DNA of 64,000 bases from Bacteroidota bacterium (GTDB lineage: Bacteria > Bacteroidota > Bacteroidia > UBA7662 > CANHCV01): the NCBI GenBank assembly GCA_947501265.1, contig CANMVY010000001.1, forward strand, positions 1 through 64,000, in the 5' to 3' direction. The position numbers were made by a program, and so were the translations under genes. How positions within the stretch are numbered: position 1 is the first letter of the stretch; the number at the start of each line of letters is the position of its first letter. Shown here piece after piece: positions 48,152 to 60,179 of the stretch. The notes beneath the pieces were generated by a model. It saw only the letters and a program-made list of their open reading frames with translations, ran no database searches and was not told the origin of the DNA.

Positions 48152-50368
48152 ATGCCCCAACCTTTTGCGACATTAGAACAAGCTCAACAACTCGGTTTAC
48201 TTCCTGAAGAATTTGAATCCATCAAAACCATCTTAGGAAGAACTCCGAATTTTACCGAAATGTCGATTTACTCGGTGATGTGGAGTGAACATTGTTCGTA
48301 TAAAAACTCCATTGCTTACCTCAAAACACTTCCCCGAGAAAGCGAAAAAATGTTGGCAAAAGCTGGGGAAGAAAATGCAGGATTGATAGACATTGGAAAC
48401 AACCTTGGATGCGCCTTTAAAATCGAATCCCACAACCACCCATCCGCCATCGAACCTTACCAAGGCGCGGCCACCGGTGTGGGCGGAATCAATCGAGATA
48501 TTTTTACCATGGGAGCCCGCCCCATCGCTCAACTCAATTCTTTGCGTTTTGGAAAACTTGAAGATGAACGAACGCGCTGGATTATTCGAGGCGTTGTTAA
48601 AGGAATTGGAGATTATGGAAACGCTTTCGGTGTTCCAACCGTAGGAGGAGAAGTATTTTTCGATGATTGCTACAATGTTAACCCGCTGGTTAATGCCATG
48701 AGCGTAGGAATTGTAGAAAAAGGGAAAACCGTTTCTGCCATTGCCTATGGCGAAGGAAATCCTGTCTTTATCGTTGGTTCCAGAACCGGAAAAGATGGTA
48801 TCCATGGAGCAACCTTCGCATCCGGAGATATCACTGAAGACTCAGCCAACGATCTTCCTTCCGTACAAGTTGGAGATCCCTTCCAAGAAAAACTACTTTT
48901 GGAAGCCACCCTTGAAGCCATCGAAACTGGCGTGATTGTGGGAATGCAAGACATGGGAGCGGCAGGTATCACCTGCTCCACTTCCGAAATGTCGGCCAAA
49001 GGAAACAGCGGGATGATCATTCACCTCGACAAAGTCCCTACGCGTCAAGCCAACATGAAAGATTGGGAAATACTTCTTTCTGAATCGCAAGAGCGCATGC
49101 TCATCGTTGTAAAAAAAGGTGAAGAAGCACCATTGTTGAGCGTATTCGAAAAATGGGACCTTCAGTGCGAACAAATCGGAACCGTTACCGATGAACCGCT
49201 TCTCAAGTATTACATGCATGGAGAATTGGTAGCTGAAGTTCCAGCCGAATCATTGGTTCTTGGTGGAGGGGCGCCTATTTATAAGAGAGAATTTAAAGAA
49301 CCCACTTACCTCGAAAAGATCAAAGCCTTTCAACCCGAAAAAGTTGAAGAGCCAACCGACCTCAAGGCCGTGATGGAACACCTCATTGGTCATCCCAATT
49401 TATGTTCAAAGCGATGGGTGTACGAACAATACGACTCCATGGTTGGAACCGTAAACATGAGCACCAATTTCCCTACCGATGCGGCCATCGTTAATGTGAA
49501 AGGGACGGATTCAGCTCTAGCCCTTACAGTAGACTGCAATAGCCGTTACATTTTTGCCGATCCTGTCAAAGGAACCGAAATTGCTGTAGCCGAAGCAGCA
49601 CGAAACATCGTTTGCTCGGGAGGTGTGCCACAAGCAATCACCAATTGTTTGAATTTTGGAAATCCGTACAATCCAGAAGTGTATTGGCAATTCGTTGGAG
49701 CCATCGAAGGAATGGGAAATGCTTGCCGGAAATTCAACACGCCCGTAACCGGTGGCAACGTGAGTTTTTACAACCAATCTTCCTACGAAGGACCCGTCTT
49801 CCCTACTCCAACCATTGGAATGTTGGGTTTATTAGAAAACAAAGAACATGCGCAAACATTGAGTTTTCAACAACCTGGAGATACCATTTATATCATCGGA
49901 ACTTCTTCCAATGACTTGGGTTCATCTCAGTACTTGTATTCCTTTCACGGTGAAAAATTTTCATCTTGCCCGGAATTTAATTTGGATGAAGAATTTGAAT
50001 TCCAACAAAATATTTCCAAATTATTGCGCAAATACAGCATTGAAAGCTGCCACGATGTTTCCGATGGTGGTTTGTTCATCTCTTTAATTGAATCATGTTT
50101 GGAAAACGAACTTGGGTTTTCCATCGAAACCAATAAGAATTTCCGGGTTGATGCGTTTTTGTTTGGAGAAAAACAAAGCCGTGCCATCATTTCGGTTTCT
50201 CCTGAAGAATCAGAATTGGTTGAAGCAACTTTGAAAAAATTTGAGCAGCCTTTTGAACGTCTTGGAGTGGTTACCGATAAAAGTATCGTCATCAACCATA
50301 CCGATTACGGGAATATCCTTGACTTCAAAAATACGTTTCAAGAAAGTCTAGGCAAATTGTTGTCTTAA
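48152..50368 (+). CDS. purL: Phosphoribosylformylglycinamidine synthase subunit PurL
   Basis: The 738-residue small-type PurL, fourth step of purine synthesis: FGAR + ATP + ammonia to FGAM, working with PurS and PurQ. It shows [13 protein letters not shown] at the N-terminus, the substrate/ATP blocks [20 protein letters not shown] and [16 protein letters not shown], and later [16 protein letters not shown]. The length matches the split form rather than the fused enterobacterial PurL (about 1300). It stands between two giant surface-protein genes, with no other pur gene nearby. Confidence 0.98.
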   Translation: MPQPFATLEQAQQLGLLPEEFESIKTILGRTPNFTEMSIYSVMWSEHCSYKNSIAYLKTLPRESEKMLAKAGEENAGLIDIGNNLGCAFKIESHNHPSAIEPYQGAATGVGGINRDIFTMGARPIAQLNSLRFGKLEDERTRWIIRGVVKGIGDYGNAFGVPTVGGEVFFDDCYNVNPLVNAMSVGIVEKGKTVSAIAYGEGNPVFIVGSRTGKDGIHGATFASGDITEDSANDLPSVQVGDPFQEKLLLEATLEAIETGVIVGMQDMGAAGITCSTSEMSAKGNSGMIIHLDKVPTRQANMKDWEILLSESQERMLIVVKKGEEAPLLSVFEKWDLQCEQIGTVTDEPLLKYYMHGELVAEVPAESLVLGGGAPIYKREFKEPTYLEKIKAFQPEKVEEPTDLKAVMEHLIGHPNLCSKRWVYEQYDSMVGTVNMSTNFPTDAAIVNVKGTDSALALTVDCNSRYIFADPVKGTEIAVAEAARNIVCSGGVPQAITNCLNFGNPYNPEVYWQFVGAIEGMGNACRKFNTPVTGGNVSFYNQSSYEGPVFPTPTIGMLGLLENKEHAQTLSFQQPGDTIYIIGTSSNDLGSSQYLYSFHGEKFSSCPEFNLDEEFEFQQNISKLLRKYSIESCHDVSDGGLFISLIESCLENELGFSIETNKNFRVDAFLFGEKQSRAIISVSPEESELVEATLKKFEQPFERLGVVTDKSIVINHTDYGNILDFKNTFQESLGKLLS

Positions 50369-50433
50369 TGTCATTTTGTTTTGATTTTACAAAACAAAGC
50401 AACCTTTTGCAAGGTTTAAAGGTCGAAAGGAAA

Positions 50434-53400
50434 ATGAATACCATGAAAAAAGCGAAAATCATTCTGTTTATGCTCTTGGGTTTCATTTTTTGGAACGACA
50501 CCATGGCGACCCACTTAATGGGGGGAAACATTGGATACGATTTCATTGGAACATTACCCAATGGCCAAAAGCGATATCGAATTTACTTGTTTATTTATCG
50601 CGATTGCGATAATGGACAAGCTCCTTTTGATAATCCTCTCCCTTTGGCTGTATTCGACGCATCTACGAATCAATGTGTTCAAAGTTTACAAGTTAATTTT
50701 TTGAATTCAAACATTCGAAACGTTACGCCCAACATTTCCTCCAACTGCCCTCCAAATACGTTACCTTCCTACTGCATTGAACAAGGCTACTATGAAACAA
50801 CGGTAGATTTACCGGTAAGTACGAGAGGTTACCACATCGTTTACGAACGCTGCTGCAGGAATAATGCCATTTTAAACGTAGCTCAAAGTCAAGGACAAAC
50901 GTATACTGCGTTTATCCCTAACACCAATTTCAACAACTCATCTCCACGATTTTCTGATGTTCCAGTACCCTTCATGTGTACCAACGATACGGTTACCTTG
51001 AACAATTCTGCAACCGATCGAGATGGAGATTCTTTGGTTTATTCTTTTGTTCATCCCTATGCTGGTGGATCAACGGCAAACCCTGTCCCTCAATACAATA
51101 TCGGAGATGTTTTAAATCCGCCTCAACCCATTACTTACAATCCTAATTTTAGTACCAATTTACCCTTTGGTCCAACCGGGTATAACTTCATTGACCCCAT
51201 TTCTGGAATTACTTATTACAATTCTACTACAACAGGAAATTACATTGTTGCCGTTAATATCAATGAGTTTCGAAATGGTGTATTAATAAGCTCCACCCGA
51301 AGAGATATTCAATTTTTGGTCGGAAATTGCCCCAGCAATACCCCTCCTCGATTATCTGTTACACCTCCTGGGCCAGGGCAAACCAACGGTTCAGGGCAAA
51401 CGAATTTAACCGTTATTGAAGGAAGTTTGATCTCTTTCCCCATAACCATTCGTGACATTGATTCGGTTTATTTATCCGCCACTGGATCATTGGCGAATCC
51501 TGCAGCCAATGGGATAGCCCAACCCTACCCTACCTTAACGGTTACGAGAGGAATAGGAACCGTAAACGGTTCTTTCAATTGGCAAACCAGTTGTGCACAT
51601 CGAAGAAGTGCTCCTTACGAGTTTACGCTTGCAGCCCAAGACCAAGGATGTCCCAAAAAAACAAGCTATTTTAACTACCGAGTTACTGTTTTAAAATCGA
51701 CTACGGCCACCGGTATCATTGGTCCAAATCGATTGTGCGAAGGGACCATCGATACGTTCAAAACCAATGGTGGAGATACTTCCAGTTACCAGTGGATCAT
51801 TTCGGCAGGAACCATTTTGGGTGGGCAAGGAACCAATCGACTGATTGTTCAAATGCCAGCTGGAGGTGGAAATGTTCAAATTAGAGCCATCGAAACTTCT
51901 ACGGTAGGATGTAAGGGCGATACCCTTTTTGCTAACTTCAGAGTGAATGCAAAACCATCGTCAGCATCTCAAGCAAATCCCAATCCTGCATGTCCGGGTG
52001 AATTTGTCATTCTTCAAGCCCTCCAAGTTGCGCCTCAAAACAAATATTCTTGGACACCTACTACCAATCTCCAAAATCCTTTGTCGCCAACGGCGGCCTT
52101 CATGGCCTTCAACAACTCATCAAGTCAACAACAACGGCTTTTTCAATTAACCGTTATCGATACCACAACGGGGTGTTCAGATTCTTCTTTAATTCGATTT
52201 TCAGTTCGACCCAAAGTAGATGTTTTTGCAGGAAATGATACCACGGTTTGTCCCAATATCCCTTTCCAAATAGGATTGAATTTTACCCCTGGGATTGCTT
52301 ATACATGGGGCGAATTAGGGGGTTCTTTCACATCTACGCTCCCAAATACAACGGTTAGTTTTACCAATGGAACCAATGGGAATATTCAAAAAACTTTATT
52401 TATTTCTGCCTTTAGAAATTTAGATAATTGCAGAACTACGGACACTGTGGTGATTACGGTTCGCCCACAAGCAATTGCCAACGCAGGTCCAGACATTCGA
52501 ATTTGCAACAACGTTTCAGGATTAATTGGAACAGCTGCATTGACCAATCATTCGTATTTATGGACGCCAACCTTGGGGTTAAATGACTCTTTAAGAGCTC
52601 AACCAACCGTTCATTTACAAAATCCAAACGCTGCGCCCATCGCTTTCAATTATGTTTTGACCTCCAATCGAAACGGTTGCATTGCTCAGGATACCGTACA
52701 AGTCACCGTGCTCAATAAGCCTGTCAAACCCATTGTTCAGGGCAATTTCTTCCCCTGCAAAAATAGTACCGGCCTTCCCTATCGGGTGGTTCCGCAATTG
52801 GGTTCCACTTACAATTGGTCCATTGTTGGCGGGACCATTACCCAACGATTGAATACATCCATAACGTGTAATTGGGGAACAACGGATACTGGATATATCA
52901 TCATTCAAGAAAGAGATTCCATTGGTTGTTTGGGAGACCCCGATTCCAACTTGGTATTGATTAATCGGGCAAAAGTTGACTCTCTTTATGGGAATCCTTC
53001 GGTTTGTCCGTTCATTGCGGGTGTTCAATACTGGGTTGATCTCGACTCAGGAAGCACCTACCAATGGAGTGTTTCAGGAGGAAGCATTGCAGGTGGGCAA
53101 GGAACCGATACGGTTCGAATCAATTGGGGAGGTCCAGGAAATGGCTGGGTTAAAGTTATCCCAACCAATCGTTACGGTTGTACCGGTGATAGTGTTGTAA
53201 AAAACATTTTTAAAAATCAACTTTTGGTTACAGTTCCCCCGGTTGGTGATACCGATGTTTGTGCAGGACAAGACTCTACCCGTTATTCGGTTATTCCTAC
53301 TACCGGATCAACGTATTCATGGAGCGTAACCAATGGAATTATTTTAACTGGACAAGGCACTCCGAGCATTTTGGTTCGTTGGCCCAATTCTGTTGGTACA

Positions 53401-56097
53401 GGAGTGGTGACGGTTCTAGAAAGAAGTTCTTTTCCGTGCGAAGGAACACCTGTTAATACCGAAGTTACGATTCACCCCCTTCCGCAACGATTGCCCATTT
53501 TAGGTCCCGATACTCTTTGTCAGAAAGCAGCAGGATCATTTCAAATCAATGGTTATACTTCTTCAAATTTCGTTTGGTGGGGGACTCAAATCGATTCAAA
53601 TACCATATTACCGAGGGGGAGTAATTCCATTTTTGCAGCTTGGAAAATTTCAGGAGTTCAAACCATCAAAGTACTTGAAATAACCGAATTTGGATGTATC
53701 CTCGATACGATGCGCAAAAATGTTTTGATTCAACCCGAACCAACAATTGTTGCACAAAACGACACCGTTATTTGTTCTGGAACATCGTTGGTCATTGGCC
53801 AAACAGCAGAACCCAATCGTGCGTATGAGTGGACACCGGGATTGGGATTGAATGATTCTACCATTTCTCAGCCTACCTTTTTCTGGCTCAATCGAAATAC
53901 GGTTGATGACACGCTTGTATTTTTCCGGAAAGTCATCAACACCGTTACGGGTTGTCTTTCTTACGATACTTTTTCCATCCGGGTACATCCGTTGCCGTTG
54001 GTGTTTGCGGGGAACGATACGAGTTTTTGCACCGATTTCTCCCACCAAATTGGAGAACTGCCTCGCAGCGGTTATCGCTACTTGTGGCAAACCAACTTAG
54101 GTCTCACGAATGACACGATTTCTAACCCCATATTAAGCCTTAATAATCTTTCCGACACACTACAACGTTTCCCGTATATCATTCGTGCCACAGAACCGTT
54201 ATTTGGCTGTAGCTGGCAAGACACGGTAATGGTTGGTATTAAACCCTTGCCAAAACCTTGGGCAGGTCCAGATCGAGAAGTTTGTTCCGATGACACCTTG
54301 GTTTTAGGAATTGGGCAACAACCAAATGTTCAATATTCTTGGTCTCCAACTACCTATTTAACAGGAGTAAATTCACCACAAACCATCTACCAAAGAAGTA
54401 ATCCAAGTCAATTCCATTTTTTCGATTCTACCGTCGTTTTAACAGCTACCCATCAACTATTTGGATGTGTTAAATCAGACACTGTTTTGATCAAGGTTAA
54501 ACCACGTCCGATTGTTCAAGCTGGTCCAAATGTTCGGATTTGTTCTGAAGATTCAATTGGATTAGGAGTTGTTGGTAATTCTCAATACACCTACCAATGG
54601 TCTCCGGTGGCTGGCCTATCGAATCCGAGCATTAGCAATCCTAAATTCGCCTTGGCCAATCGCACCTTGAGTAATCAAATTCTGAATCTAATTTTAACTG
54701 CCAACTTCACAGTTTATAATTGTTCGGCAACTGATACGGTAGAAATATTGCTTCACCCCGAACCCAATACCGACTCCCTTCGTGGACCGAGGTTGGTTTG
54801 TGAATACGACAGTCTTTCTTTGTATTCTTTGCCCTTAAAAGTGGGCTCCATTTATCAATTCAATGTTCAAGGTGGATCTGTTATTTCGCAGTTACCGGGA
54901 GGACAAGGATGGTTGGTACGATGGAACGGAGCCGGTTTAGGAAACATAACCTATCTGGAAACCGATTCCAATGGTTGTGTTGGAAAATGGAGAAATGTAG
55001 CAGTTCGAATTGCGCCACTCCCCTTCTTCAAGAAGATTATTGGAGATACCATTGTTTGCGAACCCACTATTTCCAATATTCCTTATCAAATTCAAAATGC
55101 AGATAATTCTTCCACGTATCAGTGGTTCGCTGTTGGAGGAAACATCAAAACTGGGCAAGGGACTTCTTCAGTCCTGATCGATTGGAATGGCCCTTCAACA
55201 CAAAAAATTGGGTATTTGGAAACCAATGAATTTGGGTGTAGTGGAGATACCGTTTGGCAAAATGTTTTTTTCGACAATCTATCTTTGGAAATCAATTCCA
55301 TTACCACTCTACCCGAAAATTCAAGCATTTTCAAACTTTCTTGGAGAGTTACTTCTGCAGTAAACCTTTTCAAGGGTCAGTACCAGATCTATTACAAACT
55401 ACTTGGTAGCAATTCTTGGAACATCTATGGAGGAGTTCCATTTACCCAAACAGAAACCACTTTGGATCGATTACCCACCAATCAAATTTACGACTTCAAG
55501 GTAGAAGCTCTAAACAACTGCAATCGTTTGGCATCAAGTCTTCCTCACCGAAACGTGGTTATCGACGGCATTACCAATGGAAATCGTGATGTTCAATTAA
55601 AATGGAATCCTTACCAAGGATGGCAAAATGGAGTTTCAGCTTACGAATTGCTAAAAAATAAAAATGGAATCCTCGCTCCTGACCAAAGTGCCTATTTCGG
55701 AACGGATACGACCCAGAGACTTGAATTTTTATTGGATGAATACCAGGTTTGTTACCGTGTTGTTTCTCATGAAAGAAACGGTAGCAATGAATCATACTCC
55801 AACCGATACTGTATTGATTTGGAACCTGTACTTACCATGCCTAATGCGTTTTCTCCCGACTTGAATGGCATCAACGATGCTTTTAAAGCGGCCGGGTTTG
55901 CCATCAAAGACTTTCATATGGAGATCTACAACCGATGGGGAGAGCGAATTTTTGAAACCAACGATATCAATCAAGGTTGGGATGGAACCCATAAAGGGAA
56001 AGCTGCCATGGACGGCATGTACATTTACGTGGTTCGATACAGTGGAGGTAAAGGCAGAATTAATTTATTGAAAGGGAATCTTTCTTTGATTCGATAA
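50434..56097 (+). CDS. Giant secreted PKD-like repeat protein with T9SS type B (gliding-type) C-terminal domain
   Basis: A protein of about 1887 residues. The start is ATG 50434 (MNTMKKAKIILFMLLGF), after an aaagga sequence; an ATG at 50368 overlapping the purL stop would place extra residues before the signal peptide. A head region (about 30-350) is followed by two alternating repeat types. One is PKD-like units with Y-x-W-S-V...GGSIAGGQGT (about six), and the other is units opening AGNDTTVCPN or similar (about six). The type B sorting domain at about 1802-1887 begins PNAFSPDLNGINDAF and includes IYNRWGERIFETND. It is likely a surface or matrix adhesin. Confidence 0.9.
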   Translation: MNTMKKAKIILFMLLGFIFWNDTMATHLMGGNIGYDFIGTLPNGQKRYRIYLFIYRDCDNGQAPFDNPLPLAVFDASTNQCVQSLQVNFLNSNIRNVTPNISSNCPPNTLPSYCIEQGYYETTVDLPVSTRGYHIVYERCCRNNAILNVAQSQGQTYTAFIPNTNFNNSSPRFSDVPVPFMCTNDTVTLNNSATDRDGDSLVYSFVHPYAGGSTANPVPQYNIGDVLNPPQPITYNPNFSTNLPFGPTGYNFIDPISGITYYNSTTTGNYIVAVNINEFRNGVLISSTRRDIQFLVGNCPSNTPPRLSVTPPGPGQTNGSGQTNLTVIEGSLISFPITIRDIDSVYLSATGSLANPAANGIAQPYPTLTVTRGIGTVNGSFNWQTSCAHRRSAPYEFTLAAQDQGCPKKTSYFNYRVTVLKSTTATGIIGPNRLCEGTIDTFKTNGGDTSSYQWIISAGTILGGQGTNRLIVQMPAGGGNVQIRAIETSTVGCKGDTLFANFRVNAKPSSASQANPNPACPGEFVILQALQVAPQNKYSWTPTTNLQNPLSPTAAFMAFNNSSSQQQRLFQLTVIDTTTGCSDSSLIRFSVRPKVDVFAGNDTTVCPNIPFQIGLNFTPGIAYTWGELGGSFTSTLPNTTVSFTNGTNGNIQKTLFISAFRNLDNCRTTDTVVITVRPQAIANAGPDIRICNNVSGLIGTAALTNHSYLWTPTLGLNDSLRAQPTVHLQNPNAAPIAFNYVLTSNRNGCIAQDTVQVTVLNKPVKPIVQGNFFPCKNSTGLPYRVVPQLGSTYNWSIVGGTITQRLNTSITCNWGTTDTGYIIIQERDSIGCLGDPDSNLVLINRAKVDSLYGNPSVCPFIAGVQYWVDLDSGSTYQWSVSGGSIAGGQGTDTVRINWGGPGNGWVKVIPTNRYGCTGDSVVKNIFKNQLLVTVPPVGDTDVCAGQDSTRYSVIPTTGSTYSWSVTNGIILTGQGTPSILVRWPNSVGTGVVTVLERSSFPCEGTPVNTEVTIHPLPQRLPILGPDTLCQKAAGSFQINGYTSSNFVWWGTQIDSNTILPRGSNSIFAAWKISGVQTIKVLEITEFGCILDTMRKNVLIQPEPTIVAQNDTVICSGTSLVIGQTAEPNRAYEWTPGLGLNDSTISQPTFFWLNRNTVDDTLVFFRKVINTVTGCLSYDTFSIRVHPLPLVFAGNDTSFCTDFSHQIGELPRSGYRYLWQTNLGLTNDTISNPILSLNNLSDTLQRFPYIIRATEPLFGCSWQDTVMVGIKPLPKPWAGPDREVCSDDTLVLGIGQQPNVQYSWSPTTYLTGVNSPQTIYQRSNPSQFHFFDSTVVLTATHQLFGCVKSDTVLIKVKPRPIVQAGPNVRICSEDSIGLGVVGNSQYTYQWSPVAGLSNPSISNPKFALANRTLSNQILNLILTANFTVYNCSATDTVEILLHPEPNTDSLRGPRLVCEYDSLSLYSLPLKVGSIYQFNVQGGSVISQLPGGQGWLVRWNGAGLGNITYLETDSNGCVGKWRNVAVRIAPLPFFKKIIGDTIVCEPTISNIPYQIQNADNSSTYQWFAVGGNIKTGQGTSSVLIDWNGPSTQKIGYLETNEFGCSGDTVWQNVFFDNLSLEINSITTLPENSSIFKLSWRVTSAVNLFKGQYQIYYKLLGSNSWNIYGGVPFTQTETTLDRLPTNQIYDFKVEALNNCNRLASSLPHRNVVIDGITNGNRDVQLKWNPYQGWQNGVSAYELLKNKNGILAPDQSAYFGTDTTQRLEFLLDEYQVCYRVVSHERNGSNESYSNRYCIDLEPVLTMPNAFSPDLNGINDAFKAAGFAIKDFHMEIYNRWGERIFETNDINQGWDGTHKGKAAMDGMYIYVVRYSGGKGRINLLKGNLSLIR

Positions 56098-56098
56098 T

Positions 56099-56758
56099 TT
56101 ATTGACCTTGAAAAACGAATTGAAGAATATTTGCGCCCATTTGTAACGCTTTCAATCGAATTTCAGGGCTGTCGTTGTGAACACTTTGATCTTCCCAACC
56201 ATCGCCTAAATCGCACTCTGCTGAATAAAAACAAACCAATCTTCCTTGGTAGAACAAACCAAAACCTTGAGCCGGCTTACCATCGTGCTCGTGAATTTTG
56301 GGCAACCCGTTAAACTGATATTTTTGATGATAAATGGGATGATTTGCTGGGATTAATTCAAAGTTTAATTCAGGAAAAACCTTTTTTATCTCCCGTCGAA
56401 CAAAAAGATCCATCCCGTAATTATCATCGATGTGCAAAAATCCGCCACCGATCAAATATTTACGAATGACATCTACCTCTGACGGATTCAAAACCACGTT
56501 TCCATGTCCCGTCATATGAATAAATGGATAACGGAACATTTCGGAGGAGCCCAAGTCTACATCAGAAATATTGGGATCGATGGAGGTGTTCAGATTTTTA
56601 TTGCAGAATTTAGCAAGATTGGAAAGGCTGGTAGGGTTGGCGTACCAATCGCCACCTCCTTTGTATTTGGCACGAGCAATTTTCAGGGAATAGTTTTGGG
56701 TAAAACCAATTAGGGATGTTCCCAAAAACAACCAAGTAGCTAAAAAAACTTTTTTCAT
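56099..56758 (-). CDS. DUF4159 protein, periplasmic
   Basis: A protein of about 219 residues with signal peptide MKKVFLATWLFLGTSLIGFTQ and a DUF4159 domain (ARAKYKGGGDWYANPTSL, then FIHMTGHGNVVLNPSEVDVI and GGFLHIDDNYGMD). The fold resembles a glutamine-amidotransferase-like domain, with no known function. The start is ATG 56758 overlapping the rsmE stop (ATGA), so it is translationally coupled; an ATG three codons earlier is possible. Its stop lies 1 bp from the stop of the convergent giant gene. Confidence 0.85.
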   Translation of the reverse strand: MKKVFLATWLFLGTSLIGFTQNYSLKIARAKYKGGGDWYANPTSLSNLAKFCNKNLNTSIDPNISDVDLGSSEMFRYPFIHMTGHGNVVLNPSEVDVIRKYLIGGGFLHIDDNYGMDLFVRREIKKVFPELNFELIPANHPIYHQKYQFNGLPKIHEHDGKPAQGFGLFYQGRLVCFYSAECDLGDGWEDQSVHNDSPEIRLKALQMGANILQFVFQGQ

Positions 56759-57441
56759 ACTAAACAAAGGGTAGATGCTACAATTGCAGCGGTTTCAGTT
56801 CGCAAACGTTCTGTACCTAACGATACGGGGACTCCCCCCTGCTCCATCATCCATGCAATTTCGCTTTCAGAAAAATCACCCTCTGGTCCAATGGCCAACG
56901 TACATGGGAATTGAATGGTTAAGGATTTCAACTCAGAGGTTGGATAAGTATCGAGGCAATGTCCGAAATACCAAGGTGACCTTTGACTTTGAAATGTCTG
57001 TTTAAGCAGAATTGGTGAGAGAATTTGGGGGATAAACGCCTTTAAAGACTGTTTAGATGCACCCATAATAATTTTATCGTACCGTTCTTTTCTGAAACGT
57101 TTGCTTTCTGTCCTTTCGCAAAGAATTGGAAGAAACTGAGTGATTCCTATTTCGGTTGCTTTTTCCAAAAGCCATTCGAATCGATCTTCTGATTTGAGTG
57201 GAGAAACTGCAAGGGTAACATTTCGAGAAGTGGGGTGAATATTTGTGATTTCCTCTAATTTAATGAGGACTTCATTTTTACCGACTTCGTGTACCCAGCC
57301 TTGGGCCAGCGTACCTTTTCCATCAAACAAGTGCACCACCTCTCCGACCCTTTTTCGATGGACACGGAGGAGGTGGTGCGATTCTTCTACATCTAAAATA
57401 GCGATAGAAGAAGTTAAATCATTACAGTAAAAACGATCCAT
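56755..57441 (-). CDS. rsmE: 16S rRNA m3U1498 methyltransferase
   Basis: A 228-residue SPOUT-fold enzyme that methylates N3 of U1498 in 16S rRNA using S-adenosylmethionine. The AdoMet knot is seen in LAIGPEGDFSESEIAWM and SLGTERLRTETAAIVA. The N-terminal PUA-like domain contains HHLLRVHRKRVGEVVHLFDG. It follows the DivIC-like gene by 1 bp in an operon with eno and carA. Confidence 0.95.
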   Translation of the reverse strand: MDRFYCNDLTSSIAILDVEESHHLLRVHRKRVGEVVHLFDGKGTLAQGWVHEVGKNEVLIKLEEITNIHPTSRNVTLAVSPLKSEDRFEWLLEKATEIGITQFLPILCERTESKRFRKERYDKIIMGASKQSLKAFIPQILSPILLKQTFQSQRSPWYFGHCLDTYPTSELKSLTIQFPCTLAIGPEGDFSESEIAWMMEQGGVPVSLGTERLRTETAAIVASTLCLV

Positions 57442-57442
57442 T

Positions 57443-59022
<1,580 letters not shown>

Positions 59023-60108
59023 TTAATTTTTTAACAAAGTTACGAAATGATCGAATAAATATTTAGAATCATGAGGCCCTGGATTACTTTCTGGATGATA
59101 TTGTACAGAAAAGGCAGGCAAATCGCGGTGTTGAATTCCCTCCACGGAATCATCATTCAAATTAACATGAGTTAGAACAACTTCAGATTGTTGATCGATT
59201 TCATCACGATTCAATGCAAATCCATGATTCTGAGAGGTAATTTCACTCAAACCAGTGACAAGATTCAAAACCGGTTGATTGATGCCACGGTGTCCGAATT
59301 TCATTTTGTAGGTATTCAATCCAAATGCTCTACCCAACAATTGGTGACCGAGGCAAATACCGAAAGTAGGGAGTCCAGAAGTCACCAACTTTTGAATTAC
59401 AGCAACTTCATCGTCCATGGTCCCAGGATCACCAGGACCATTGGAGAGCATCAATCCCATGGGTTGATACGAGGTGATTTCTTCGACAGAAGAATTGGAA
59501 GGAAAGATTCTTACCTCGCATCCCCTGTTAACCAATTCATTCGCAATATTGGCTTTAAATCCGAAATCGATCATAGCCACTTTGAGGTTATTTCCTTCAC
59601 CCATCATTTCACCTTCTTTTCCCGTAACTTCAGAAACGAGGTTAAGACCTTCCATGTTAGGAACATCTTTTAACCTTTCTTGAAGAACAGAAATATCGGT
59701 AATTTCTGAAGATAAGATGGCGTTCATTGAACCGGATTTACGAAGATGATTAACGAGTGCACGGGTATCAACACCGGTAATAGCAACCAAATTATTCTGG
59801 ATGAAATAGTCTTCGATATTGGTTTCAGCCATTTTTCTGCTGAATGGTTTAGAAAAATTACGAACGACTAAACCGGCAATTTTAATGGAGGAACTTTCTT
59901 GGTCTTCGGAGGTAATTCCATAGTTTCCGATATGAACATTGGTAGCCACCAAAATCTGACGATGGTAACTTGGATCGGTAAAAACTTCCTGGTAACCGGT
60001 CATGGAGGTATTGAAACAAATTTCACCGGTGGTAGTTCCAATTTTCCCAGCAGCATACCCGTGAAATACGGTTCCATCCTGCAGAAGTAAAACAGCTTGT
60101 GTAGTCAT
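59023..60108 (-). CDS. carA: Carbamoyl-phosphate synthase small subunit
   Basis: The 361-residue glutaminase subunit supplying ammonia for carbamoyl phosphate (arginine and pyrimidines). The N-terminal CPSase domain has GYAAGKIGTTTGEICFNTSM. The class I amidotransferase domain has the nucleophile in FGICLGHQLLGRAFG and the His-Glu pair in VQYHPESNPGP. carB is not in the window. The start codon lies about 15 nt after the T-run of the rplQ terminator, so expression may depend on readthrough. Confidence 0.98.
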   Translation of the reverse strand: MTTQAVLLLQDGTVFHGYAAGKIGTTTGEICFNTSMTGYQEVFTDPSYHRQILVATNVHIGNYGITSEDQESSSIKIAGLVVRNFSKPFSRKMAETNIEDYFIQNNLVAITGVDTRALVNHLRKSGSMNAILSSEITDISVLQERLKDVPNMEGLNLVSEVTGKEGEMMGEGNNLKVAMIDFGFKANIANELVNRGCEVRIFPSNSSVEEITSYQPMGLMLSNGPGDPGTMDDEVAVIQKLVTSGLPTFGICLGHQLLGRAFGLNTYKMKFGHRGINQPVLNLVTGLSEITSQNHGFALNRDEIDQQSEVVLTHVNLNDDSVEGIQHRDLPAFSVQYHPESNPGPHDSKYLFDHFVTLLKN

Positions 60109-60121
60109 GTTGGCTATTATG

Positions 60122-60156
60122 TTAAAAAAAGAGGCGAAAACAATGTTTCCGCCTCT
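60122..60156 (-). terminator. Terminator after rplQ, directly upstream of carA
   Basis: On the minus strand the hairpin agaggcg...cgcctct (with inner gaaac/gtttt pairing) is followed by seven T. It ends the ribosomal-protein operon yet leaves only about 15 nt before the carA start. Confidence 0.88.
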
Positions 60157-60179
60157 ACCATTACTCTGATTAAAAAGAA

